DNA from: Isotricha intestinalis
Taxonomy: Eukaryota > Ciliophora > Litostomatea > Vestibuliferida > Isotrichidae
Length of the DNA stretch: 53,134 nt
Direction: 5' to 3'
Assembly (NCBI GenBank): GCA_023807065.1
Contig: JAJJLU010000400.1
Coordinates: 1 to 53,134 of the forward strand
Shown here: positions 1 to 9,410 of the stretch, piece after piece
Numbering within the stretch: the stretch's first letter is position 1
How the letters are laid out: every line of letters begins with the position of its first letter
The notes under the pieces: model-generated
Database searches by the model: none
What the model saw: only the letters and a program-made list of their open reading frames with translations
Told to the model about the DNA's origin: nothing
Made by a program: the position numbers and the translations under genes

Positions 1-387
1 ATTGGATTAATAAATTAAATGAAAAATCAGTTTATTATAATTATTGTTTAAATATTATGCATAATTATAATCTTCAATCTTTTGAAGAATTAAAAAAACT
101 TTTAAATAATAATAAATATTTAAATTATTTTGTTAAATTTAATTTATTATTTAATATAGTTTATATATTTTTAATTTATTTAAAAATTAATATTTATTTT
201 TTTGATGGATATTCAGAACATAAAATTTTTTTCATTCCATAAACAAAATTTTCATTTCTTCTATTTTTAGCGAAAAATTTATCTAAAACTTTTTTTAATT
301 CTTCAAAAGAATGAATATTATAATTATGCATAATATTTAAACAATAATTATAATAAACTGATTTTTCATTTAATTTATTAATCCAAT
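1..387. repeat. Imperfect inverted repeat at the left edge of the window
   Basis: Bases 1-71 are identical to the reverse complement of 317-387. The similarity continues with mismatches (first at 72 and 77) to about base 109, pairing with about 280. The arms flank a non-palindromic centre of roughly 170-245 bp. Both arms encode the same C-terminal protein segment, beginning WINKLNEKSVYYNYC, in opposite directions, so this is an inverted duplication of coding sequence. It is not chance AT palindromy. The arm is cut by the window edge, so its full length is unknown. Confidence 0.9.
3..242 (+). CDS. Partial paralogue of the Asn-rich protein encoded at 194-1669
   Basis: The frame is open from base 3 to a TAA at 240-242, and its 5' part lies outside the window. 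The first 19 codons (WINKLNEKSVYY...) are identical to the C-terminal region of the protein encoded on the opposite strand at 194-1669. The next dozen (SFEELKKLLNNN against SFEELKKVLDKF) are similar. After that the homology stops and the frame runs through very AT-rich sequence into the antisense of the neighbour's 3' end, overlapping it by 49 bp. The true C-terminus may therefore be lost, and the last 45 codons may not be a natural protein tail. Function is unknown. It could equally be a truncated duplicate, or one side of a palindromic junction. Confidence 0.55.
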   Translation, partial: WINKLNEKSVYYNYCLNIMHNYNLQSFEELKKLLNNNKYLNYFVKFNLLFNIVYIFLIYLKINIYFFDGYSEHKIFFIP

Positions 388-1669
388 GAAATAAATTTTC
401 ACTATTAAAATTTTTATCAATATGTTGTTCAAATAAATTTTTTAATTCTAAAAACAATTCTTCATATTTTTTATATTCATATATTTTATTAATAATATCA
501 TCATTATTTTTAATATTTAATATTTTTTTAATTTGTTCTAATATTAATTTATTTTTATCTTGATTTTTTTCTTTTTCTAAAAAATTTTGATTAACATATT
601 TTTCATTATATTTATTTAAAACTTGAGAATTATAATCATAACTATTATTTCTACAAGAATCATTTTTTAATTTAAATTGATAAGGATTTAATCTTTGTCT
701 TTGATAAGCAGAATTTATTCTTGGAGATTTTTGATTATAACTTTGACTATATTTAGATAAAGTATTTCTTGTATTTTTAACTACTTTTTTTATATTATTA
801 TCTATTTTTGGAGAATCTAAAATTTGATAATTTGTTTTTTCTCTTTTTTTTTTATATTCTGAAATATCTAAAACACAATTTTTTTGCTTTTGACTATTAT
901 TATTTTTTATATTTTTATATATTTCTTTATAATTATTAAACATTATTTCTTTAGAATTATTATTATCACTAATATTATATTCTTCCTTTATTTTTGGCTT
1001 TTGAAAAATTTCAAAAGTATTATTTTTTGAATTATCTGTTTGATAAGAACTTTCATTTTTTTCTCTTAAACTTATTGAAGCCCGATAATTTTGATATTTT
1101 TTATAAAGATAACCTTTATCATTTAAATTATTATTATTAATTGTATTCTTATTAATTGAAGAATTTAACATACATCTATTATTATTTGAATTATATTTTA
1201 AAGATGATTGATTTTTAAAATAATTTCCTTTTATGCTTGTTTTATTATAATTTTCTATTTCTTTATTGTTTGAAAAAAATTCTTGTAAATTATATGATTT
1301 AAGACTTAATGTACTATAATTTTTAGTCAAATTTTTTTTGGGATATTCCATATTATTTAGATAATATTGTTTATTTAAAGTTATTGAATCTTGATTTCTA
1401 TAATTTAATTTATTTTTATAATTTGAATTATTTATATTTTCTTTATTACAATTTTTAGAATCTGAAGTATCTTTAGTTGAATTATAATGTTCTTCTTTTT
1501 TTTTATTATTGAAACTTTTTTTTTTTGAATTATTTTTTGAAAGTGTATTAATACTTTCAACAATAGAATATATTGTTTTATGATTTTTTGATTTTACACA
1601 ATCAATATTATTTCTTATTTCTAAGATATCTCTTTCCATTTTTGTTACTTTATTATCAAAAGAATCCAT
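194..1669 (-). CDS. Asn/Lys-rich hypothetical protein with helical C-terminal region
   Basis: This is a 491-residue protein starting at ATG 1667-1669 and ending in TAA. I do not recognise a family. Residues about 1-45 (MDSFDNKVTKMERDILEIRN...) look like a short amphipathic coiled coil. Residues 45-370 are low-complexity, rich in Asn, Ser, Lys and Tyr, and probably disordered. The last 120 residues have regular Leu/Ile heptad spacing (LILEQIKKILNIKNN, YEELFLELKNLFEQ) and look folded and helical. There is no signal peptide or membrane segment. Part of the C-terminal region is duplicated in inverted orientation at the window edge, so the gene belongs to at least a two-member local family. It is divergent from the membrane-protein gene at 1745 with only 75 bp between the start codons. 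Confidence 0.75.
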   Translation of the reverse strand: MDSFDNKVTKMERDILEIRNNIDCVKSKNHKTIYSIVESINTLSKNNSKKKSFNNKKKEEHYNSTKDTSDSKNCNKENINNSNYKNKLNYRNQDSITLNKQYYLNNMEYPKKNLTKNYSTLSLKSYNLQEFFSNNKEIENYNKTSIKGNYFKNQSSLKYNSNNNRCMLNSSINKNTINNNNLNDKGYLYKKYQNYRASISLREKNESSYQTDNSKNNTFEIFQKPKIKEEYNISDNNNSKEIMFNNYKEIYKNIKNNNSQKQKNCVLDISEYKKKREKTNYQILDSPKIDNNIKKVVKNTRNTLSKYSQSYNQKSPRINSAYQRQRLNPYQFKLKNDSCRNNSYDYNSQVLNKYNEKYVNQNFLEKEKNQDKNKLILEQIKKILNIKNNDDIINKIYEYKKYEELFLELKNLFEQHIDKNFNSENLFHWINKLNEKSVYYNYCLNIMHNYNIHSFEELKKVLDKFFAKNRRNENFVYGMKKILCSEYPSKK

Positions 1670-1744
1670 TTTTAAAATTTAAATTTTAAATTAATTATTT
1701 TATATATAAAAAATTTTTATCTTTAATTTAATTATTTATTAATT
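1670..1744. promoter_or_regulatory. 75-bp spacer between divergent start codons, probable bidirectional promoter
   Basis: The two start codons, at 1669 on the minus strand and 1745 on the plus strand, are separated by 75 bp of almost pure A+T containing repeated TTTAAATTT-like runs. Both 5' UTRs and both promoters must fit here or overlap the coding regions. No specific motif can be defined. The call rests on geometry only. Confidence 0.4.
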
Positions 1745-4700
1745 ATGAAAGGATATTATTTAATTTCTCTTTTATTAATATCTTTTTCTTTTCAAGAAGA
1801 TGAATTAGTTTTAAATAATAAACCTATTTCAAATATTTTAAATTTAGAAGAAACAATATGTTATAAAATAAAATATAATGAATCATATTCAAATATTTAT
1901 TTAAATATAATTTCAAAAACTAAAAATGTTTTTTTATATTATAATAATTTTTCAGATTCTTCATTAATAATACAATCGACTTTTAAACAAATAGAAATTA
2001 ATCAAGATGTAATTTCTAGTATAAAAAGTATTTGTTTTAAATCTTCAGATGATAATATTTTGGTGTATGAAATTCAATTAATTTCTCACTCAAATGTATC
2101 TTATTTTAATATTAAAGATAATATTCTTTATACTTTAAAATCAAATAAAGGAGAAATAATATCATATAAATCAAATAATATTCATAGTTTAAAAGCTTTA
2201 GTTAGAAAATTAAATGGGGAAATTAATGTTAAATTAAATTGTATAAAGAATGATAATTGTGATAATGAAAATTATACTTTAATAACAAAAGAAAATTATT
2301 TTTTTCCTAAAATAAATCCAAAAGAAAATTTAATTTCAATTGAATGTATAAATGAAAATTCATGTGAATATTCAATTATTTATTATTCAATTTTTGATGA
2401 ACAAATACAATTAGATGAAAATTTTGATTTATATAATATAATTTCTGATAATAAAACAGATTTATATAATATTTATTTAAATGATAATTTAACTGAAAAT
2501 ATGTATCTTTTTGTTTATTCTTTTATGAATGATACTAAAATTAATATTGAGAATAATAAAGAAATAAATGTTGTTTCTTATTATTTTGATAATGTGAAAA
2601 TTTTTGAATTTAATAGAGCTTTTAAATATAATAATTCATTAATGGGCAATTATAATATTTCCATTAGTTCTAATGGTAAATGTATTTATTCAATTTATTA
2701 TATTACAAAATTTAAAAATTTAAATAATAAACTTTTATTTAAAGATTATCCTGTTTTATCATTTGTTCCTTTTGATAAAGAAAAAGAAATTTTTGAATAT
2801 GATTTTAATAATGAAGTATATAAAAAAGGATATAAAATTATGTTTCAATCTATTAATTGCAATATTGATATTAAAAGTAAAAATAAAATAAATAAATTAT
2901 CAAATGATACTTATGAACTTCCCATTACTCATTCAATATATAATACTTCTTTAATATTTTCTATATCTATTAATAATATGGAAAGAAATTCTTTTTTTTA
3001 TAATGAAAAATGTTTTTTTTATACTAAATTTATTAATGTTGAAAAATCAGAAATTTTATTATCATCATCAAATTTATTTAAAGTAAATTTAAATGAAAAT
3101 TTTAATAATATACAATTGAATTATAAATATGATATTTTAAATGAAAATATCATTTCATATTTTAAATTTAATGAAAATAAATTATTTATTGAAGTACTGC
3201 AAGATGATCAAATTATTAAAAAAAAGATAATTAATGAAGATTCTATAATAACAATTAAAAAAGAAGAAATAAATGAAAAAGAAAATCCTATTAATATCAT
3301 TTTTAATATTGAAGGTCATTTTAATTCAAATAGAAAATCATTATTTTTTGAAACTTCATTATCATATTTAAATTTAAATAAACCAAAATATTTATCAAGA
3401 AATGAATATAAAGATATTTATATTTATCCAAATGAAGAACTTAATTTTTATTCTGAATTAGGAAAGAATGAATTTGGAGAAATTATATTTGATCTTATGA
3501 ATTATAATAATTATTCAATAAATGCTAAAATATATAGAAAAACTTATAATTCTTCAGAAGAAATTTTTAAATATTTTGAAAATAAATTTAATGATAATAA
3601 AGTAATAAATTTATATTATGATAAAATTAAAAGTTTAATTCAAATAAATCCTTTTGATACTGAATTTTGTAGTATTGGTTGTGAATTATTACTTTCAATT
3701 AAATCAAATAATTTAAAGTTAAATAAATTTTCTATGGTTTTTAAAACTAATCAAGGTAATCAAAAACCTATTATTATTAAAGAAAATCAATATATTTTTG
3801 GTAATATTGATTCTTTTTATTTAAATGAAAAATCTGAAATTTTTCTATATTATTTAAAAGAAGATAATTTTGATTTTGAAATTAAATGTCAATTATGTGA
3901 AATTAATATTCTTGATCAATATTATTCAGTTTTATCAAATCATAGTTTTTCAGGAGATAAAAAAATTATTCATTTTCAATTTGATAATAATATTTTTTCA
4001 AATGAATTTATTTTTATTCAATTAAGAAATATAAGGACTGAATATTATTTAGATTCTTTTTATAATTTTAGAATTATTAAAAAAAAAAATTTAAATTCTT
4101 TTATTGAATTTCATCCTTATAAAGATACTATTTGTAAAATAAAAAATGAAAATTCAAATTTATGTTTATTTATATTATCAAAAGATGAATTAAAATATTA
4201 TGAAGAAGATTTAAATTTATATTATGTTATTTATGATCATAATCAAACAAATAAATTATATATTAAAAATATTGAATATGATTTTTCAAGTCTTCCAAAT
4301 ATTAAAGATAATTTAGATAATTTTATTTCATTCTTTAATAATTTAAATTCATTAAAAAATGAAAATGGAAAATTATTAAATTTTAAAATTAAAAAAAATG
4401 TTAACCAAATTATTATTGTTTATTCTGAACAAATAGGAAATATATATTTAACAAATACATTAAAAAATATTAATGAAGCAAAAGATTTAATTTTATCTCC
4501 TTATTATTCAATGATTATGAAATTAGATAATTATAATAAATTAAAAGAAAATTCAATAGAAGAAATAAATAAAAGAATAATATCATTAAATAAAGAAATT
4601 ATTTTTGATGATAATCAATTGAATGATAATGCAAATATAATTGAATATTATTTTCCTAATACAAATAAATTAAAAGAAATTGTTCAAGATGAATTAGAAT

Positions 4701-6208
4701 ATATAACCTTTGGAAATTCTCTTGAATTATATACAAGAGTTGATATTAAATATGAAATAAATAATGAAAATGAAATTAATCAAGATTATATATTTTATAT
4801 TTCTTTATATTCAATTTCAGAATATGATAATTATTATTATAATATTAAATCAAAACATACTTTTTCTTTAAAAGCTTTTTTCGTTGATGAAGATTATATT
4901 AATAAAAAACAAAATTTAAATAGTTTAAATGCATTTCCTTTTTCGATTGAATTAGAAGGTAAATTTGATGAAAATTTATTATTAGGATATTTAAAAATTT
5001 CAAATAATAATTTAAAATATGCAAAAGATAATAATTTAAGATATTTATATTTTCAATTAAATCAAAATGAAGAAAATTATCATTTATATAATGAAATAAA
5101 AGGAAAAGTTATTTTTCATTCAAATAATTTATCAAAAATATTTTTCCCTTCAAATATGTATTTTATTGATAATACTTTAAATTATAATAAAAATGAAAAA
5201 TTAATGTATCATTTTTATAATGAAGATAATAGTATTATTTCATATATGAAAATAGAATTTATTCCTAAAGGAAATAATTATAATTTATCTTTTTATTCTG
5301 ATGAAGAAATAAATGAAAAACCAGAAAAATTTAATTTAAATAAATCTTCTGATAATTTTAAAATTGAAGGTCCATTTATTGAATTTGGAAAAATAATTTA
5401 TTATATTGAATTATCAAGAAATTATAAATCTGTTTATACTTTAATTTCATATAATAAAGATTTTGAATATATTTTAAATTATCAAATTTTTATTAATAAA
5501 GATGATTATAATAAATATAATAAATTGTCTGATCAAGATTTTATTTTAGTTAAAACTCAATTTTCAAATTATTCTTTAAAAATACCAAAATTAAATATTT
5601 CAAATAAAGAAGTCAATGTTGAATATTATTTATATAATAATTACAATGATAATTATTCTTTATCTTATTATAATTTAAATTATGAAAATAATTTTATTAT
5701 TATAAAAAAAAAAAATAAAACAAAAGATTATACAAAATATCAAATTTTAGGAAAAATAATTGAAAATGAGAATATATATTATCAAATTTATACTTTTGTT
5801 AATCAAAAAGTTTCTTCTAATATTTTATTTGATTATTCAAAAAAAATAAACGATGATAATAAAGAAGAAGAAAAAGAAGAAAAAGAAGATAAAGAAGATA
5901 AAGAAGAAAAAGAAGAAAAAGAAGAAAAAGAAGAAAAAGAAGAAAAAGAAGAAAAAGAAGAAAAAGAAGAAAAAGAAGAAGAAAATAAAATTCCTGAAAA
6001 TAATGAAGAAGAAAATAACAATTCAATAAATAATGAAAATGATGAAAATATAAATGATATAAAAAAAGATAATTCCCAAACATTATTCTTTATATATATT
6101 CTTCTTTTAATAATATTTATAATAATAATATTTATCATTTTCCTATTCAAAAAATATAAAAAAACAAAAGGATTTATTAAATTAGAAAGTGAAACAAATA
6201 TTGCTTAA
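1745..6208 (+). CDS. Large single-pass surface protein, type I membrane topology
   Basis: This 1487-residue protein starts with a signal peptide (MKGYYLISLLLISFSF, about 1-17). It then has a roughly 1350-residue extracellular region dense in Asn, Tyr and Ile with many N-x-S/T sites. A Lys/Glu repeat stalk lies at about 1370-1415, one transmembrane helix at about 1446-1468 (TLFFIYILLLIIF...), and a 20-residue basic tail follows. Residues about 570-700 carry, in the same order, sequence marks seen in each unit of the giant protein at 14018-29785: GEIIFDL, then AK-x3-K, then a Cys-x3-Cys pair (CSIGC), then an N-x-Y-I-F-G block. I infer that it is a diverged single-unit relative with the same topology. 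Molecular function, ligand and surface role are unknown; the topology is secure, the homology moderate. Confidence 0.85.
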   Translation: MKGYYLISLLLISFSFQEDELVLNNKPISNILNLEETICYKIKYNESYSNIYLNIISKTKNVFLYYNNFSDSSLIIQSTFKQIEINQDVISSIKSICFKSSDDNILVYEIQLISHSNVSYFNIKDNILYTLKSNKGEIISYKSNNIHSLKALVRKLNGEINVKLNCIKNDNCDNENYTLITKENYFFPKINPKENLISIECINENSCEYSIIYYSIFDEQIQLDENFDLYNIISDNKTDLYNIYLNDNLTENMYLFVYSFMNDTKINIENNKEINVVSYYFDNVKIFEFNRAFKYNNSLMGNYNISISSNGKCIYSIYYITKFKNLNNKLLFKDYPVLSFVPFDKEKEIFEYDFNNEVYKKGYKIMFQSINCNIDIKSKNKINKLSNDTYELPITHSIYNTSLIFSISINNMERNSFFYNEKCFFYTKFINVEKSEILLSSSNLFKVNLNENFNNIQLNYKYDILNENIISYFKFNENKLFIEVLQDDQIIKKKIINEDSIITIKKEEINEKENPINIIFNIEGHFNSNRKSLFFETSLSYLNLNKPKYLSRNEYKDIYIYPNEELNFYSELGKNEFGEIIFDLMNYNNYSINAKIYRKTYNSSEEIFKYFENKFNDNKVINLYYDKIKSLIQINPFDTEFCSIGCELLLSIKSNNLKLNKFSMVFKTNQGNQKPIIIKENQYIFGNIDSFYLNEKSEIFLYYLKEDNFDFEIKCQLCEINILDQYYSVLSNHSFSGDKKIIHFQFDNNIFSNEFIFIQLRNIRTEYYLDSFYNFRIIKKKNLNSFIEFHPYKDTICKIKNENSNLCLFILSKDELKYYEEDLNLYYVIYDHNQTNKLYIKNIEYDFSSLPNIKDNLDNFISFFNNLNSLKNENGKLLNFKIKKNVNQIIIVYSEQIGNIYLTNTLKNINEAKDLILSPYYSMIMKLDNYNKLKENSIEEINKRIISLNKEIIFDDNQLNDNANIIEYYFPNTNKLKEIVQDELEYITFGNSLELYTRVDIKYEINNENEINQDYIFYISLYSISEYDNYYYNIKSKHTFSLKAFFVDEDYINKKQNLNSLNAFPFSIELEGKFDENLLLGYLKISNNNLKYAKDNNLRYLYFQLNQNEENYHLYNEIKGKVIFHSNNLSKIFFPSNMYFIDNTLNYNKNEKLMYHFYNEDNSIISYMKIEFIPKGNNYNLSFYSDEEINEKPEKFNLNKSSDNFKIEGPFIEFGKIIYYIELSRNYKSVYTLISYNKDFEYILNYQIFINKDDYNKYNKLSDQDFILVKTQFSNYSLKIPKLNISNKEVNVEYYLYNNYNDNYSLSYYNLNYENNFIIIKKKNKTKDYTKYQILGKIIENENIYYQIYTFVNQKVSSNILFDYSKKINDDNKEEEKEEKEDKEDKEEKEEKEEKEEKEEKEEKEEKEEKEEENKIPENNEEENNNSINNENDENINDIKKDNSQTLFFIYILLLIIFIIIIFIIFLFKKYKKTKGFIKLESETNIA
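5861..5990 (+). repeat. GAAGAAAAA minisatellite coding a Glu-Glu-Lys stalk
   Basis: A 9-base unit (GAAGAAAAA, read Glu-Glu-Lys) is repeated about a dozen times with a few GAT (Asp) variants, all in frame with the membrane-protein gene. The plus strand is pure purine through most of the tract. The encoded segment lies just outside the membrane helix and would form a charged, extended or helical spacer. Copy number is likely to vary between alleles. The antisense open frames over it are shadows. Confidence 0.9.
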
Positions 6209-6448
6209 TCTCCTTACCCTAATAATTAAATTTAATAAATAATAAAATAAATATAAATATAATTTAAAAAATTTAAATATTAATTCTAATTTTTTTTTTT
6301 AATTATTTAATTAAAATAGATATGAGTTATTTATTTTTTAATAAAATTAATTGAACAAAATTCATTAATTAAATATTATATTCAGATTTTAATAATTAAA
6401 AAATCCTTAAAGGTGATATATAATGAATTAATTTTTAAAAAAAATAAT

Positions 6449-7800
6449 ATGACAAATGTTTTTAACATTCCTTATTCTTTAAACAATCAAAACAACAACA
6501 ATAACAACAATTATGAGAACAACAATTATAATAATAACAATAATATATTGATAAATAATTCATTATCAAATAATAAAAATATAATATCATTAATAAATTC
6601 ATCAATAATAATTAAATTACATGAACATCCATTAATATATTGTGTTACAAAAGATAGAAATCAAAAAGGATGGAGTTGTAATATTTGTAAAACTAATAAT
6701 AATTATAATACTCCTTCTTTTTATTGTGTTTTTTGTGATTTTGATTTATGTAAAAGTTGCTTTGGTAAAATGAAAATAGATGAAATATTTTTATATGATT
6801 ATAATTCAAATAAATTTAATAATCTTCAATCAAATAATAATTTGAATTGGCAAATAAAAATTCCTGTTCATAATCATTCATTATCATTAATTAAAAGAGA
6901 AAATAAAAGTAATAATTTAATATGTAATAATTGTTTAATTTTTTTGAATAATAATGATATTACTTATTATTGTTCTTTATGTAATTTTAATTTATGTGTT
7001 AATTGTGTTTCAAAAATGAATATATTAAAAAATAATATTGTTCCTAATCAAAATAAAATAAATGAATATTTTCAAATTAAATCTTTTAATATTTTAAATG
7101 AGGAATATTTAAAAAAAAATTTAATATATTCTCCTTTATCAATTTATTTTTTATTTTGTTTAATTGGAAATGGAGCAAGTGATATAACATTAAATAAAAT
7201 AAAAGAAGTTTTTTCAATTAATGATTTACAAATAGAAAATAATATAAATGTTGAATTTTTAAATTCAATTAATAATAATTCTTATTTTGATTTAACTAAT
7301 GCAATTTATTCTCCTTTTTCTTTTTTATTTCCATTTCCTTTATATATATCAAAATATAAATCAAAATATTCTCAAAATATTTTTGAAATTAATAATTATA
7401 TTCAAGAAAAAACAAAAAATCAAATTTTTAATTATTTAGATAATTCATTTAGAAAAAAAAATTTACTTTAACTAATCAATTAACAAATTTTACAAATTCA
7501 AATGGAATGACAAAATTAATTCAAATGATGAATTGTAAGATAAATTTAAATATTATAATGATATTTCTATTGAAATTATTCAAATTCCTTTTTTTAATAA
7601 TGATTTATCTGCTTTAATTTTACTTCCAAATAAAAATTATTCCATTGATATAATATTTGCAAAATTAAATTAAAATATTTTAAATAAATATAAACTATTA
7701 TTAAATAAAATAAATAATAAAAAATATCTTCAATTTTTTAAAAATTTATATAAGAATTTAATGCTCTATTTAAGTCTGAAACCACGAATAGGAATTAAAA
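6449..7800 (+). pseudogene. Zinc-finger/serpin fusion gene, interrupted by frameshifts
   Basis: The open part runs from ATG 6449 to TAA 7471 (340 codons). An Asn-rich lead is followed by two copies of a ZZ/C1-like zinc-binding module (H-x-H-P-L ... W-x-C-x2-C ... Y-C-x2-C-x-F-x-L-C-x2-C) at roughly residues 60-115 and 145-195. A serpin N-terminal half follows, with marks such as NLIYSPLSIYF, IGNGASDITLNKI and LTNAIYSPF. After the stop, serpin sequence resumes: a fragment with GMTKLIQMMN at about 7504-7533, then DKFKYYNDISIEIIQIPFF and DLSALILLPN (about 7539-7673) in a shifted frame, and EFNALFKSE near 7757-7785 in another. The strand normally between these parts is missing and no reactive-centre loop is recognisable. 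An intron explanation fails because the shifts fall inside conserved serpin segments. It could still make a truncated zinc-finger protein. Confidence 0.7.
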
Positions 7801-8608
7801 ATAAATAAGCTAAAAAATAATAAAAGAAAAGGAGATTTTGTTTTTATGACAATAAATTAATTTGAAGTAAATTTGATTAATACGGGTAATGATGTTTCAT
7901 TAAATTTCAAGAAATCGTTTGTAAATGTTAATAAATAATTTAAAAAAATGTTGAATTATTATATTAGATATTATTGATCGATCAATATGTAGATATTAAT
8001 AATGCTTTTAAAAATTTATTATTCAATGAAAAAATTTTTTAATTCAAAAATTTGAGAATTAAATATAAAAATATTATTAATATAACAAAAAAGTTTAAAT
8101 TATAAATGATTCATTATTGGAAAACTTAAATATATTCAATTAAATTATAATATTAATTAATATTAGATGTCGTAAATATATTATTATTAATGATTCTGAA
8201 AAAAGTAAACAAACAACATAATCTTTTTCATATATAATATATGTTTTCTAAAACAAAAAGAATTAAAAGTAAATTAAAATAATTTTAATATATATGGATT
8301 ATCCTTTAACAATCTTCCACTTAAATTTCAAATAATAAGAAAATTTAAATCGTATATTATAAAAATATTAATTTCACTCAATAAATCAATTAATAGAGTA
8401 AACTATTTTAAGCTATAATTAAGAGGAACAAATCAAGGTAAAATGAGAATGGAATAAATTTGTGAAAAACTTGAGCAACATTAAATATTTAAAACAATAA
8501 ATTAATATTTATTCATTAAATTAAAGATTATTTATAAAAAAACATCAAAAAAATATTATAAAAATAATGTTTATAATTACTTTACATTATTAATATAAAA
8601 ATTAATTG
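7801..8608. other. Gene-free spacer, possibly with the eroded 3' end of the serpin
   Basis: No open frame of useful length occurs. At about 7903-7945 one frame reads NFKKSFVNVNK, which faintly resembles the conserved serpin segment before the reactive loop (HKAFIEVNEEG), so the decayed serpin gene may extend to about 7950. From there to 8608 the sequence is AT-rich with stops in all frames and nothing else recognised. Confidence 0.45.
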
Positions 8609-8824
8609 ATGGAATTTGAAAAAAAGGAAAAAATTAAATGTCCAAAATGTTTAGGCTTTAATACTATTAAAATAGTATATGGATATCCTACTCAACAGAA
8701 AAAAGAAGCAAAAGAAAGAGGAGAAATTGAATTAGGTGGATGTGTCATAATGGGATTTCAACCAAATAGAAAATGTTTAGATTGTCAAACAACATTTATA
8801 ACTGGAAAAAATATTATTATTTAA
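8609..8824 (+). CDS. Small zinc-ribbon protein of bacterial type
   Basis: This is a 71-residue protein starting at ATG 8609; the in-frame TTG one codon upstream is not a credible start in a eukaryote. It has two CxxC knuckles (KCPKCLGFN near the N-terminus and RKCLDCQTTF near the C-terminus) with GYPTQQ, ERGEIELGGCVIMG between them. That arrangement (CPKC, GYP, E-x-GE-x-x-LGGC, then CxxC) is familiar to me from small uncharacterised bacterial zinc-ribbon proteins. Zinc binding is therefore likely, but the biological role is unknown. Its intact reading frame, short length and bacterial resemblance make it a candidate for horizontal transfer followed by codon amelioration. It lies between a broken serpin gene and a Lys/Glu-rich gene, with no functional link visible. 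Confidence 0.8.
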   Translation: MEFEKKEKIKCPKCLGFNTIKIVYGYPTQQKKEAKERGEIELGGCVIMGFQPNRKCLDCQTTFITGKNIII

Positions 8825-9410
8825 TAAATCATAACAAGATATTAAAAACTTAAATTTTAAATTAGATAATAATTGAATTATTTGAAACTTTTATTTAAAT
8901 TAGATTTTTACTTATTATATTTTCATTTTTTCTGCAAAAATACGGTGATATAATTTAATTAATAAATATAGAGATAAATTTATTGATAAATATAAAGGAA
9001 TTAAAAAGAAGTTTTACATTTGAATTTTATAAAAAAAATATATAAATTATTTTTAAAGTATTTTTCTTTTTCTAAAACTTTTAAAAATCTTTTAATTTAA
9101 TTCATTCAATTTTTATTTTTGATGTATATTGATTAAAACAAATATAAAAAATGATAATGATAAATGATTATTAATATAATATAAAGTTATTATTAAATTT
9201 AAATTATTATAATCAATTATTTTTTTTTCAAATCTAATTTCATTAAAAAAATAAATTAAAAATTTATAATTTATATATAAAACATATAAGTTAAATATCT
9301 ATATTATAAAATCAAAATGTTATATAAATATTTTTAATTTTTAATAAATAATAAATTATTATATTATTTTATTTTAAATAAATAATAAAATTATTATTGA
9401 TTATATTAAC
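8825..9410. other. Gene-free spacer, AT-rich
   Basis: Five hundred and eighty-six bases of very AT-rich sequence hold stops in every frame, several T and A homopolymers, and no recognisable RNA gene or repeat. The final part must hold the promoter and leader of the gene starting at 9411. Confidence 0.6.

Noticed and set aside
1..387. Left inverted repeat as a pure assembly fold-back
   Set aside because: The arms diverge by substitutions toward the centre and then lose similarity, as paralogues do. An artefact would be identical throughout. It is not fully excluded without reads.
5817..6150. Two minus-strand open frames (Leu/Phe-rich and Ser/Phe-rich)
   Set aside because: They are antisense translations of the GAAGAAAAA repeat inside the plus-strand membrane-protein gene.
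6413..6448. N-terminal extension of the zinc-finger/serpin gene from a GTG codon
   Set aside because: GTG is not a normal start in a eukaryotic nuclear gene; the next in-frame ATG at 6449 fits better.
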